A stretch of 61,230 bases of DNA, taken from contig JADGJT010000108.1 in assembly GCA_027604005.1 (NCBI GenBank), positions 1,530 through 62,759 on the forward strand, in the 5' to 3' direction. Position numbers and translations under genes: made by a program. Below, one piece after another: positions 27,307 through 45,398 of the stretch. The notes below the pieces were generated by a model. The model made no database searches. It had not been told where the DNA came from and saw nothing but the letters and a program-made list of their open reading frames with translations. Numbering within the stretch: the first letter of the stretch is position 1; each line of letters begins with the position of its first letter. This stretch comes from Dinochytrium kinnereticum. Lineage: Eukaryota; Chytridiomycota; Chytridiomycetes; Chytridiales; Chytridiaceae.

Positions 27307-27998
27307 GCTTTGGGATGGGATTGTATGAGCTTGATGATGGGGGAAGTGACAACACCAAATGTTTGTTTTCGAGGGAATAATAATAAGCAAGTAAACAAAT
27401 ATGTGATTGTCAAAAAAAAGCTTTGGCACGTATCAAAGCAAAAGAGCAGCATTTCTTGCAAGTGCACGATATTGTGGTGGGAAAGGCTTGCAGGGAGCAC
27501 ATGCTGAGAGGGAGGACATCACCATCTTGACCAATTCGCTTTCATTGACCAAATGCCTGGGCCATCAAGAGCACTCCGTCTCTCTTTCATTATCATGACT
27601 CCTCATCGAGCTTTGTATGCATGCATGCATTGTTGCCTTTAATACGCATCCATACTTTCTCCGCGTTATTGTAAGCATGCGGTGGTAGTGAAAGCAAACA
27701 ACTCCGCGCCAGTGTAAGCATGCGGTGATGGTGAAAGCATACAATAAACAACGAATCGTCAAACGGAATCCAATCGAAAGGTATCATAAACCTCCTAAGC
27801 CATGCCTCGAATGCTTCGCGAGCAGTGGTAGCCTCTTCTGCCTGTCGTTAGACCAGTTCAGAATGCGTTCAGAAGCATCGCCTGAGTTTTGGTTCACATC
27901 GCCTCGGAGAATTTTCTACAGGGATCGAGCAAAAAATTCCACAGTGCAGAAAAAAGAAAACTCTTTCCCATTCAAAGCACTGACTGCTCTTTCGGACA
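27307..27998. promoter_or_regulatory. Divergent promoter region, CYSTM / SR factor
   Basis: 692 bases between divergent starts, including the 26-base direct repeat described separately. No gene recognised. Confidence 0.5.
27671..27739. repeat. Pair of 26-base direct repeats in divergent promoter
   Basis: The two copies, 27671-27696 and 27714-27739, begin GTAAGCATGCGGTG and end GTGAAAGCA, with two mismatches between them. The spacing is 43 bases. Another GCATGCATGC stretch lies just upstream, near 27617. They lie between the CYSTM and SR-factor starts and could be paired protein-binding sites or remnants of a local duplication. Confidence 0.7.
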
Positions 27999-29094
27999 AT
28001 GGGCGGAAAGACTACGCTGTTCGTCGCTGGCATCAGCTCGCGCACTCGCGCAAAGGACCTCGCCTACGAGTTCGAAAGGTATGCGCCCAATCGGATTCTT
28101 ACCCCACATCGACGGGCAACGGTCGGTTGGTCGAACGGCGAGATGAAATACATGCCTCCTTCGTCGGCTACTGCACCGCAACCTCCCCTTTCCTCCCCCC
28201 TCGCTTTCAATCGGCGAACTGTCGACGTCATCCCCGTTTTCAAACCCTCGTATCCGCAAAAAACTTGCCCAGCCACATGTCCTCGTTATTTCAACCACGC
28301 GGGGGCTTTCACCCACTTTTGTCTGGCATTCGGGGCTCTCTCTTTGAAATGCTTGCTCGTTTACGTTTGAGGCACACTTGGCTAAACAATCAATCCTGTC
28401 AGGTATGGGCGTCTGGTGCGCTGTGATATCCCTGCCCCTAGGTCTTCTGCTGCCAAAGCGTGAGTTTATGCGTGAGCGGATTTTTTATTGACATTTCAGT
28501 TATGCTTTTGTGGAGTTTGAAGATCCTCGTGATGCCGATGATGCTTACTATGAAATGCAAAACCGTCGCTTCGAAGGCTACCCTTTGACTCTTCAGGTTT
28601 GTCACATTACCTTTTGGTTGATATCGGCTGAAAGTATACTTTTGTAGTGGGCCAAGAATGCTCCCAGCCGAAGCTGGCGTTACGATGGTGGCCGTGGTAA
28701 CTCCAGGTCCCGTTCTCCCCCTCGTCGTCGCTCACGCTCCCCTCGTGCTGAGCGCAGGCGCTCGCCGTCTCCTTACAGGGGTGGTAGGGACCGTTCACCG
28801 AGGGACAGGTCCCCCCGAAGGGATAGGGACGAGCGTGACGACAGAGGAGCTGACCGTGAAGACAGGGACCGCGATGACAGGGATAGGCTGTCTGAGGATC
28901 ACAAGAAAATTGATGACCTCGACCGCCGTGACGTAGACAAGGATAGGAACGGCGACTTGGGGGATGACAGGAATGGAGCGGAGGAGAGGAGGGATGACAG
29001 ATCTCCTGACAGAAATGGCAGGGACAGGTCTCCGGAGAGGAATGGCAGGGACGATGATGATGAGCGCTCCAGGGATGGAAGCCGATCCGATTAA
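27999..29094 (+). CDS. SR-type RNA-binding splicing factor (RRM plus RS domain)
   Basis: Four exons. The RRM is TTLFVAGISSRTRAKDLAYE (RNP2 region), RYGRLVRCDIP, then AYAFVEFEDPRDADDAYYEM (RNP1 region) and GYPLTLQWAKN. An RS-rich part follows (SRSRSPPRRRSRSP) and then an acidic Arg/Asp-rich tail with RDRD-type repeats, ending DGSRSD. One RRM plus an RS tail is the layout of SR splicing factors such as Srsf/Npl3-type and U1-70K-related proteins. It acts in nuclear pre-mRNA splicing. Intron 1 (28079-28402, 324 bases) splits the RRM and is long for the window, a pattern often tied to self-regulated splicing of SR genes; that is inference only. Confidence 0.9.
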
Positions 29095-29728
29095 GGGCAT
29101 AGGATAATCAGAAAGTTGAATGGGAACATGGCTTTGAGCACCAATGTTTCCCCATCTCCCTATATCGAGACTCTAGTAGCTTTCCTGCCTATTACCTTAT
29201 CTGTCTAAGTTTTTGTATTTTGACTCGCTTGCTGTCATTGGTGCGCTGTTTACTTTTTTTTCTTTGCCTGGTGTTCTGTTTGGTTGCAGATCTCAAAGGC
29301 GCACGGGCGCAGCAGGGCACGTATTGATTGATCAAGTCCTGGTCTTAGTCGTCTGTTGATGCACTCCCAATTCCTTTTTTTTTTTTTGTTTGTTTCTCTT
29401 GTTGCATGTTGGACGATCAGCTCGTTCGATGCTTTCGCAGTTGGGGACCTCAGCACCTTCGATTCATTCAAACCAAAAGTAAATAAATTTTGTTTGAAGT
29501 TGCATTTGGTTAATGGCTTTTGGACGACCTCTCGTGGTCCTCCTCGTGGGAATGGCATTCATAATAGGTGAGGGGCAGCGATGCAACGCTCATACATTCA
29601 CCAAATGCTTTTGCACGGGCCTGTTGGTGTCTCTGGTAGCTGATGCGGTACTCACTGTATAGTTTTGATATCGAATAGGCCTCATATGTCTACACTCCCC
29701 GACATTTCCCATCCCATCACTCTTGTCC
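29095..29728. other. Intergenic, SR factor / unknown gene
   Basis: T-rich 3' flank of the SR gene, then the upstream region of the next plus-strand gene. No gene or RNA recognised. Confidence 0.4.
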
Positions 29729-32192
29729 ATGTCTAGCCTTCACTTTCCAAATTCCGCCAGATCCTCCTCTGGGACCGAAGACACCGATGTCAATGTCATC
29801 TTTTTCCCTACAGACGATCGACAGGTCATCCACGTTGCCCGCCTATTTAAGAATCCTGCGCAGGAGACGTCATTGACACGGTTTGATCCGATTGACGACG
29901 ATGCAGGAACGCCAAGTACGTCGAGGGATAGCCCACAACCCGTGAGAGGTGTGACTTGCTTGTTAGATGTGGAATCTTCTAACCATGCCATAGCGATTTG
30001 TCAATTATATAGTTTACCCCTGAACGCGATCATTGCTGGATCGTCAGCATTGTCGACGATCACGCAGGCCAAGCAATCCATAAAGGCAAACCATTTGTCA
30101 TCGTATAGGATGGATGGTCGCGTGCACCTTTTTTCTATTTCGAGACATAGTGTGCCGGCGCCGCAGATTTCGTTTGTGAGGTATCGCGTTGAGGGAGAAC
30201 ATGTAAAGTATTTTGGGGATATTATTGATGTTGGGGTTGGAAGTGATGTGGTGGTTGGTGTTGATGAAGGAGTGGAAAGTAATCTGACTGGAGTGTGCCA
30301 GCATGATTCTGGTAAGTAAGGGCGTATGTCTTGGGGATGCACTGATGCTTAATTGTTATTTTTGGGGGACGGGCAGGGTGTGGATGCTTCTTAGGGAAGG
30401 ATGATACGAATGGTCCTGGTTATTGGTTTTGCTCGCAGACCGAGGAAAAGAAATCGTCTTATTCCAGTTGGGAAATGCCAGGGAATATGTGGATTCATAG
30501 ATATAATTATGGATACTCTGGAAATATTTTGTATTCAAGGTAAGAGGATCCTACGAAAACACTGTTTTTTTTTCCTTCGTTTTTTACCCTGCTATGTAAT
30601 TAAATGCTTCTTCCTTCATGTGTTCTTACTTAGGCAACTGGACTCGCACCCATTTCGGATAATAAAGAAGGAGTCTCGACTGATTGCGAGTGAAAGTAAC
30701 GATTCGAAATTGGAATCAAAGGATACGATTATAGGCCCGCAATACCGTAGGCTTTCAGTTTTTACTTTTTCTTTTACATCATGAAGCGCTAGCCCAACAG
30801 CTGACATCCGTTTTTCAGCGAAAGGGGTGATGGGTTCAACAATTGCTCTTATGGAGCTCTATGCAGAGTAAGTGTTTCCTACACTTTTCATCCTTTGTAT
30901 TGAAAATTGTTTTCGGTGGACTTAAATCAATTAGGAATGGGGATTTGGCCGTCCTTGATCTGAGATATAGGTCAATTGATGACGATACGCTGCACTTTTT
31001 CGGGTATATCCTACATATGAAAGCGGGTAATCACTTAAACGCCTCTTATCATAAAATAATTTTTGGTCAAGAAACTGGCGAATGGACCATGATGAAGGTT
31101 TTCTCTGTGAGTCGTTTGCTTCGGCAGCACCTTACATTTTAGGAGCGAGCATCGCTGAAGGCGGAAGGTGATGAAGAGCCCCCGCATGTGGATGAGTTTC
31201 ACTTCCTTACAAATCCAGTATTAGGTAAAGAGTTTATAGGAAAAGTCATGCTAAAATTTTCAGCTACGAGCAATGGCACAAAAACAGTTGCGTTCGTGTA
31301 TAGGTCGACAATGCATACCTTAGATTTTGATCCTAGACATGTATCAACCCAGAATCCATCTGGATACGTTCGGTCCCTGCGAAAAATTCGTGGCCTTACA
31401 CCAACACAACTTCGTGTTCGGGGTGCAACAATGGATGCTTCAGGCGAGACCGTCACCTTTGTCACCGACGTGGGTCGCACCTGATATTCCCTCTCACCTT
31501 CGTTCTAACAAAATTTTATTACAGGGCGATAGCATCATCTCGATGAAGCGAACACGATTCATGAATGATTACCTCTTTACCACCCAAGATCCTTTTGCGA
31601 TCGCTCCAGAGGTAGCGGCGTATTTTGATGGAATTACCGTTCCGCCGAAGATAAGAAAGGCGGGGGAGGGTGAGAAGCCGCCTTTGTTTTCACCTTGGAA
31701 GGTTGAGACGCTTTGGAATGCTGAACTTGCTGGGCTTAGTGATGCTTTTGGAAATGCGCGGGTCGTGTCTCTTACTGTCGTTCCTAAGCTTGTTAGCGAT
31801 AACAGTGATAGGAGTATTCCTAATGGAGCTGTTGGTATGTCTAGCTTTTGGGTGTGGGAGTTGTTTTTGGTTTTTTTTTTGGGGAGTGGCCTTTAATTTG
31901 GCGCTTTCTGTTTTTTTAAAGCCCAAGAGTCATTGCTTATGCTTTTCTTTTTTAAGGTGTACTTTACGATTCTGGCCTTTTTATTCTCCTCGACCCCTCT
32001 AGGCCTCGTAACGCCTTCTTCCTCCTAAACTTTTTATCCAGCCGGCTTGAAATGGTCATCGCGATGCTTGCTGTCGTGTTTTTCTTTGTCGGAACTGAGA
32101 CTAGGTCAGTTTGCTTGCAGCCCTCGAATCTTTCTGAACCTTCCTCTGTTTTTTCTTATTACTACTCTCGGTCTTCGTTCCACCGTTTATGA
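29729..32192 (+). CDS. Unrecognised protein of about 650-700 residues
   Basis: About eight exons with an ATG at 29729; the codon just upstream in frame is TTG. Joined pieces include VNVIFFPTDDRQVIHVARLF, CLLDVESSNHAIAICQLYSL, ISFVRYRVEGEHVKYFGDII, HTLDFDPRHVSTQNPSGYV, SLTVVPKLVSDNSDRS, then VLYDSGLFILLDPSRPRNAF and a hydrophobic EMVIAMLAVVFFFVGTE near the C-terminus. Codon use and clean splice sites support a real gene. Alternating hydrophobic/polar residues suggest a beta-rich fold. One donor (near 30748) needs the phase-1 choice to stay open. I recognise no domain. It converges with the DUF1769 gene, whose stop lies 234 bases away. Confidence 0.65.
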
Positions 32193-32426
32193 CTCAAAGG
32201 CGATAAAAGGTGGTTCCTTCTTTAAACGTACGACTTTGCTTATACAAGCATTGCTAATGGAATAGAGCTTTGGCACTGGTTTCAGGACTGTATATTATTA
32301 CTACGAGATATTTTTACTGCTTTGGCGGCTGCAATCACCCTTTCCTTACTAATGATGTATGCAAATGGTGGCAATGTGGATTCAGGGGTATACTCTTAAA
32401 TGGTGACAGTTTCTTTAGAAAGGGCC

Positions 32427-33566
32427 CTATGATGGAGTCACCAATTCGTCGGAAAGGACTTCGGGAGGGGGGAGAAGTTCTGGAGGAAACTCATTATTCC
32501 CACAAACACCCTCAGCAACCTCAGAAAAGCTTTGGGTCTCATCTGATTTCATCCCAAGCGACTCTCGTTCCAGCAACTCGAAATGCACTGCAAAAAAGGT
32601 GGTGCTCCGATCCCTGCTCCTGCAAACAAATCTGAATGGTTGCCCATCAAAGTATCGCATTGCGTTTAAACTGAATCCGGGAAGTCTCAGACTTATCGTG
32701 TTGAAATCAAAATAGCAGTCGAAAAAGTCCATGCAGTAGACGTAATCAGGGCTAAGCGTCACGCTTTTTCTGGCTGCCTCGTCTGCAAAGTATTGTTTGC
32801 GTTTCTCGTACGTGGTGAGGGGGTTCGGTGGAGGCGATTCGAAGAGGAGCTTGCTGTCCTCCGGAATGAGACGGGAGTGATAAGACCAGATGCCGATTTG
32901 GTTGGCGGGGTATGGTGCGTCTTGAGGCTTTATCCTAATCTTTGCGCCTGCGCAGTTGTTTAGCGAGTCTTGGGAGAGTGCCGAAGGGGGGTGGATCAAG
33001 TTCTTCTTTTTCGTAAATGGCAGTAGAGGCTTTTTGGTTTCCACATTCGCTGGAATCGGTTCGGTTTGTTTCTCCTGTGCCATGTCCCAGATCTCTGGAT
33101 CATCAACACGGTAGATTGCTAAAGAGTTCATGGCAGACACGAATGCCGAATAAATCCAAGGCTCGTTTGCCGTGAGGTCTGCGTCAAGGCCAGGGTCCAG
33201 CCACTTGGCTATCTTCACTGCAAGCCCGACGCCAGGTGGAGTGCGTATCTTGGATGGACAGTCCAGACCAAATATGACATCTTGACCACTCCATGCTTTC
33301 TTCCATCTTCCTTGAAGCATGATGGAGTAACGGCGATGTCGACCTTGAAAGTAGGAGGATTGGGGGTTTTGAATGGGGGGAGCATGGTCGTCTGGAACCA
33401 CTCCGTGAAAGTTAAGCATCCTTACGACGAGGTAGCCCGTGAAGTGCTCGGAATCGATTAGGAGGGGATTCTTTTCATCATTCACGTTAACGACTTTGAG
33501 GGCTTGAGGATCGTAGCCAGGACCCGCCCTGATGCGTAGAATGTAATCAGAGGCCGTCTTGCCCAT
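32427..33566 (-). CDS. DUF1769 family protein
   Basis: A single exon of 379 residues with ATG at 33566. Matching family features are LRIRAGPGYDPQALKVVNVN near the N-terminus, GYLVVRMLNF, YFQGRHRRYSIMLQGRWKK, GQDVIFGLDC and PPGVGLAVKIAKWLDPGLDA with EPWIYSAFVSAMN. These resemble the fungal DUF1769 domain, in which the WxDPGL-x-x-D core and P-x-x-Y stand out. The function of this family is unknown to me. A His/Phe-rich C-terminal part follows and the protein ends LSDELVTPS. It lies downstream of the small gene at 33720-34051 on the same strand, about 150 bases away. Confidence 0.8.
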   Translation of the reverse strand: MGKTASDYILRIRAGPGYDPQALKVVNVNDEKNPLLIDSEHFTGYLVVRMLNFHGVVPDDHAPPIQNPQSSYFQGRHRRYSIMLQGRWKKAWSGQDVIFGLDCPSKIRTPPGVGLAVKIAKWLDPGLDADLTANEPWIYSAFVSAMNSLAIYRVDDPEIWDMAQEKQTEPIPANVETKKPLLPFTKKKNLIHPPSALSQDSLNNCAGAKIRIKPQDAPYPANQIGIWSYHSRLIPEDSKLLFESPPPNPLTTYEKRKQYFADEAARKSVTLSPDYVYCMDFFDCYFDFNTISLRLPGFSLNAMRYFDGQPFRFVCRSRDRSTTFFAVHFELLERESLGMKSDETQSFSEVAEGVCGNNEFPPELLPPPEVLSDELVTPS

Positions 33567-33719
33567 CGGTGGTAAGAGAGCTCAGCAGCAATGTTTAGGT
33601 AACGGACGAACGGGAAATGTACTGATTGGGGTTTTCGTCATCAATGTGGTTTTATTTGGGGAACACTTTCATGAGGGTCTGGTATCATTCCATTTGGAAT
33701 CGAAGGTGCCGGTTCGCCA

Positions 33720-34051
33720 CTACTTGCGAGCCTTACGCTTTTGAGACTTGGTTTTGCCACCACCCGTTGCGGTGGACGCTGCCGACGTTGGGCGGACGGC
33801 TGGGGCAGGTTGAGGGATCACTTGGATCTTGGTGCTAGGACTGGTGGGGGACCTTGCTGGCTCGCGAAAATCAATGTCCATCAACTCTTCCCCTTCGACA
33901 CCCCAGTTGCCGTGTCCGTGGCCGTTCTTCTTGACCCCAAACTTGCCGTTGTTTCTGTTGCATTGAAGCGCGTCAATTACAAGGGGAGCAAAACTTTCAC
34001 CAACCCAGGAGTCTTGATGTTCCTTCCCTCGAACTTGCGGGAGCGAGTCAT
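33720..34051 (-). CDS. Small basic protein with HABP4/Stm1-like GNWG motif
   Basis: Two exons, 34051-34001 and about 33941-33720, roughly 90 residues. It begins MTRSRKFEGRNIKTPG, then VKKNGHGHGNWGVEGEE and MDIDF, a Pro/Ser-rich linker, and the basic end KTKSQKRKARK. The G-x-G-x-x-NWG core before an acidic stretch resembles the hyaluronan/mRNA-binding HABP4/SERBP1 family, whose members bind ribosomes and RNA. The best acceptor giving an open frame is CGGCAAG, near 33942; another at CAACAG is possible with a different donor. Intron position and family call are both tentative. Confidence 0.6.
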
Positions 34052-34214
34052 TTTGTTTCTGGTGGTGGTAGTTGCTGAAGTTGTTGCTTGGTGGTTTGGC
34101 TGTTCAAGCTGAAGTTACGAAAGAGACGGGGTCATCGCCTTTTATATGCTCAATGTGGCATTTTGTGCCTTTTAGTTAAAATTAAGCATTGCATCTTTAT
34201 TTTTAGAACATGAT

Positions 34215-35455
34215 TCAGCAACCCACGGACCACATCAACTCCACCTTCATTTCAGATGGATATATTTTCGGTGGCGCTCGATCCAATTCGCGGCATGCAA
34301 ATGTGGCTGATTGTCCATCGTTTGGCATTTCGGCATGTCCATTTCCAGCTGCAATGAAGAAGGTGTTAGCCCAAAGCTGGAACAGTCTTTTTTTTCGTGA
34401 ATAGAATATGATTCGAAAGTCCCCGCGCAATGTTGTTTTTGCTGTTATCGATATTGAGTCTCCTGTTGATGATAAGACCTTTTTCGGAGTCAAATGCTTA
34501 TTCTCTAATGGATGGTGCAATGTACCCACCCCTACAGTGGATTCCCAAAGTCGCTCACTGTTGCCTAGATCGGTAGTTGACCAAATCTCGGCCTTTACAT
34601 CTATAAACTTATTACGTATCTGGCAGATAATCGCTGGTCGCTACCTGCAAACTTGGTTGGCAATGACCAGATCCTTATGGAGGTTAATCCAATCTCCGCC
34701 GGCTCATAAGTCAGGCTTTTCGCTATCAGTATCTCAAAGTACTTCAGGTATCTCAGTTGACTGGGTATGGTCAACCCCTTTATGAACTGTGAGTTCGATA
34801 CTGAGGTCATTCCAAGGATGCAAACCTTGCCATCTGATGTCCTTACCGCTCCATACATTTCCATGGCCTCCTCTGCAGTCCGGCACACGCCACTGAAAAG
34901 CAGATACGAACAAACCATCAATCCTGTTCTTCCTTTGCCCGCTTTGCAATGAATGACGGCAATGTTGGACTGATGAGCTGAGAGCCATCTTGAAATCTCT
35001 TCGCAGAGTGACTGGATAAAAGGAAAGGCAGGGGCTTGATGATCATCAAAAGGGTATCTGGAAACTGGACATCGCTGATTGTCAATGTCGGTCCAACAAT
35101 TATACTACCCACCTCGGTTGTTGAAGAGATCGTGACAGTAGCTTCTTTCTGAGCAGAGGTTATAAATGTAGTAGTGATCTCTATGTCGTCCCTCCAGAAA
35201 CCTGATAACCTTTAAAGTAAGGACTGGATGTTGGTCAAAGTCAAGAAACATGATCAATATGGTTCCTGTAAAGTCCTTCGAAGTTTTGAGCTGGGTAGCC
35301 CATAGCTATGATGTTCGGGGTGATGTCTGGGTCTTGGTTACTGGTAACATTGCCACTAATTGCCCACATGTTAAGTCAAGGTCTACCCTTAACTCCTTAT
35401 CGATATGGCGTCTGCGGTTTTGAGAGACTAAGTGGCGGAGTGGATTCTTTAACAT
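34215..35455 (-). CDS. PTEN: PTEN, phosphatidylinositol 3,4,5-trisphosphate 3-phosphatase
   Basis: Six exons, about 330 residues. The N-terminus is [14 protein letters not shown], equivalent to the PIP2-binding motif of PTEN, then VDLDLTY and [31 protein letters not shown] and [12 protein letters not shown] follow, and the signature loop [10 protein letters not shown] has the catalytic Cys and Arg. Then come GAVRTSDGK and [17 protein letters not shown]. The C2 domain ends with [11 protein letters not shown] and [11 protein letters not shown]. Each intron, including the short one splitting the TY codon, restores the PTEN consensus. Human PTEN's extra C-terminal tail is missing. PTEN removes the 3-phosphate from PIP3 at the inner plasma membrane and opposes PI3-kinase signalling. 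It lies about 100 bases downstream of CDC50 on the same strand. Confidence 0.95.
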
Positions 35456-35553
35456 TTTTTCTGAATAATTAATTATTACAGTACACATAAGTAAAAAAAT
35501 ACAGGTAAAGGGAGAGTAGATTGCAGACTAATCAACGGTTCCAAGAAAGATAT

Positions 35554-37019
35554 TTACGACTTCCAGTTCGGCTGAAGAAAAAGAGAGTAAGTGATTATCT
35601 CATGCTATGAATTATACCTTTCAAACACCCATAAGTGACAAAGGAAGCATATCGCAAACGTCCCAGAACAGCTCCCAACAATCAAGAATCCCAGCGCCAA
35701 AAATGTGCTTTTTGATCCTATAGTAGATGCCGTGGCAATCACGAGGGCCTTGGTTCCTTTGTACCGTAAGGTTTCAAAACCTACAATATTGTTGTTAGAT
35801 AAAGACCATGTCGCCAAATCGACTTACGATCGACAACCTTTACCTCCCATACACCCTTCTCAAGAGCCGCATTGTCATTCCGTCCCCACAATTTCCGAAA
35901 CGTAGGTAGACCAGCTGGTTTCATCCAAACATGGAATCTTTCCATTTGATCAAGGTCAGGCAAATTGGTTAAGTTGTATCCATTTCCGTATAGTTCCGGC
36001 CAAGCTTTCCTCCATGCTGGTGGAGGGATCAATCTTATGTTAACCTGGTCTCTAATATCCGAAGTTGTGGTCGCCCAGCTAGTTTTGTACATAGATGACT
36101 TCACGACTATGTTTTTTTCGGAGAATGAGAAGGTAGAACTTAATGAGCATAAGGAGGGCTCCAAAGAACTTGAAGATATTGCTGGTCCAGAGCATTGCAG
36201 GCTAGATATGCCATCTATTTGTTTGTTGCTTTTACGTTACTTTAAGGTATGTGAATTTAGGGGATTTACCTGAGAAAAAAGAGTTAGCAATGAGTCCGCA
36301 TGGATAATATTGTGCCAATCTATCGGCTCGATTAATTAAATCATCTCTTTCATGTTTTGGAGGGATGCAGTCAACATTCTTGCTTGCAGTTGACCCAGCA
36401 GCATCACAGTTTGCGTACTGAAGCCAACCGCAAAACTTTTCCGGTGGTCCAATATCTCCAGCCTTGATGAGATTAGGTTAAGTGATGTCAAGGGAAGAAA
36501 GAATTCACTCACTGCCAAGATAAGTTTTCCCTGTAGTGGACTAATTAGTAACACGTAAAGGTTTTGCAGCAAACGAACCTTAAGCTGGTCATCCGATTTT
36601 GACTTAACGTAAAGTCGGTGATTCTGATAAAAACGAGTCAACCGTATATACAGAAATACTGGCGATGGGATCGTGTCAAACACTCTAAACCGGATGTAGC
36701 AAATCCGTGTCAGTGGATCGTATCTCCAAGACTCTATCGTTGAGAATTGATTTTCGCTGTGAGGCGAAGTGAATAAGGGCGTGGCACTTGATGAGCAGTT
36801 CGTGTAGTCGATGAGGACCTCGTCTGCCATTCGGCTGCCAGAGGACAGAAGGATCGCACCGATGGCAATGAATATCGTGGCCAGGACGCATAGAGAGGGT
36901 AGCACGAGTCGTGGGGTGAGGAGGAATGTGCTGTATGCGAGTGACTGCTGCTTGAAGGCCTGCAGTGCTGGCTTGTTGATGGACGCCGACGACGCCGACC
37001 TGACGATGGCCTTTTTCAT
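35554..37019 (-). CDS. CDC50: CDC50/LEM3 family, beta subunit of P4-ATPase lipid flippase
   Basis: About six exons. The first membrane segment is LVLPSLCVLATIFIAIGAIL, followed by DEVLIDYTNC. The ectodomain has FLYIRLTRFYQNHRLYVKSK, GPPEKFCGWLQYANCDAAGS and the diagnostic YYPCGLIANSFFS, then ERFHVWMKPAGLPTFRKLWG. A C-terminal membrane segment (FLALGFLIVGSCSGTFAICF) completes the two-pass topology. Conserved ectodomain cysteines are visible. CDC50 proteins chaperone P4-ATPases and are needed for them to flip phosphatidylserine and phosphatidylethanolamine. Most introns keep the family consensus. The end is uncertain: a strong acceptor (TTCTTCAG) gives PNWKS ending at 35554, while reading through gives VFERYNS ending at 35605. 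Confidence 0.92.
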
Positions 37020-37125
37020 AGCAACTTGTCAAAATCCAGCTGTTGGACAATCCCTCCATTTTCGGTACAAACAAAGATACGGTTAAGTGGGCTACAAGGT
37101 TGGAATGCTTTTATTCATCTGCCGG

Positions 37126-38553
37126 CTACAAAGAATATGGCCGCATACTCGTCAGCTTGGCCTGTCGCCTTCTATTACGACTCGCCTCCATCACGCTCTC
37201 ATACTCCTTCAGGTAGGCGACAACGCTGGCCGCGCTCTTCGCAATCACGTCAATGTCCTCTGGATTTGAAAACGATAGCCAATGCAAGACAACTGTGGAT
37301 TCAAAATTAGAATATCAAATAAGGATGAGCAGTATAGGCTTACCATCAAAAGTCCAATATGATGGTGTCCAAGGCAATCCTGCCTCTTTTGCCTTCTCAC
37401 GCAGCATCCGAATCTTTTCAGCAGGAAATACAGAGACCCTCAGCTCTTCACGAATGGGAACCGTCTTGAGTGGTTCTTTTGGCCAAAAAGCAGCTCTAGC
37501 GGTTTGAACCGGGAAGGGCAGAGAAGGAGTCGCCCTAAACTTTACCGTGTGATCCACGCCCTTTGCTGAAGCCATGCACATGGATGCAAAAAGGTAAGAG
37601 TATGAGATCTTTATCCGGTCCACCGAAACGTGAAGATTCGAAGTCAACGCAGGAAAATCGCTTTGCTCAAGTGCGACGTGGTTGCCAAAGAACGGTGCCA
37701 TGGAGTTGTTATAGCCCTCATCCTGAAAGGAAAACTCGCTGATCATCTCAAATGTTGTGAGTGTTGACTTTGTTGTCGGTAGAGGTAGCTTGGATACTGA
37801 GGATGTGGATGGGCCTTCAGCTCCAGACAGGTCTGTATCCGCCGTGATCAGGGTGAAAAGGCCAGATGACATGAACGGGTCAACAGCCTTGCATCCAGTG
37901 CAATCCAAGTCAGGATTAAACCGTAGCACTGCTTTAAGAATCCATTCGTTTCTGCTCAAGTTAGAGTTCCTCGTCATCGTGGTATGAGGGACAAACTCCG
38001 GCATGAACTTTGCTGCATGGGTGGATGCCGCGCACTTCTCGTTTGGATCTCGAATGGCTATGAGCTCCAACGTCTGATTTTGAAGATCGACATCTCCACA
38101 GTATAGCTGAATGACCTTAACGTCTTCGATACCCTCATCGCTTCGCCTTGACAAAGAATTCCCAAGAAGATGTGAAAAATAAAACCGCCTGGGCACATGA
38201 AACCACGGACCCCCACGAGCAGACAGCAGGACAATATGTAAGGTAAAGAGCGGCTGAGGAGGATGGTTCTCCTTTCCGCGGAAAGCTGGCCTATGTGATT
38301 TCAACCCATGCCCAAACACTGACTCTGCCAGAGCCTTCACCAATAATTGATAATTAGTGGACGAAAAAGTTGCGAAGAAAAAATTGCAAGCTGGAGGAGA
38401 GCAGCTGTTCACCTTCCACTCCCTCGACACTGCCCGAATCTTCCAAATCTGTGGCAATGAAAGCTTGAGAAGCACCCCCTGAAAGACCTCGGATGGCAAC
38501 GCCTCCCAGGAACAGGGCTCCGCATGCATCACACCTGCGATTGCCGAAGCCAT
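37126..38553 (-). CDS. F-box protein
   Basis: Two or three exons, about 440 residues. The N-terminal F-box is SWEALPSEVFQGVLLKLSLP plus QIWKIRAVSREWK, the usual L-P-x-E-[VI] opening and late Trp. The rest (LFTLHIVLLSARGGPWFHV, LQNQTLELIAIRDPNEK, YLFASMCMASAKGVDHTV) has no repeat type I know. The last exon continues as VVLHWLSFSNPEDIDVIAKS and ends SMRPYSL. F-box proteins bring substrates to SCF ubiquitin ligases through Skp1. An optional extra intron may remove a short piece right after SREWK, where a GTGAAC donor sits, but the frame is open without it. It is upstream of CDC50 by about 100 bases on the same strand. Confidence 0.8.
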
Positions 38554-38920
38554 CCTGATCCTTGTCCGTGCAGAGTCTGCGTCGTGGTCGACCTCGATGG
38601 GGAGGAGTGAAGTCGATCAAAGGTTCGAAACAGTAAAGAGACGGGGTGATGTCCATCGGACATTTACAAAAGTACGTGTTGAGCCTGAAACGCGATGGTC
38701 GCACCGAGTGTCTGGGAAAAAACAACAAATTTTTACGATGGAGTCTCCTCAATGAACTGTGTACTGTACTGTAAAATAATATTATTACATATCACAAAAA
38801 TAAATGAATCGTCCAGATACTGCTGAGGGCGCTTTAAAGCTGAGATATCATTACTGTCTGCTGATGTGCCAATGAATACAGCTTGACACTGCTCGCCCCT
38901 CTCAAGCTTCCCCACCGCTT

Positions 38921-45398
<6,478 letters not shown>

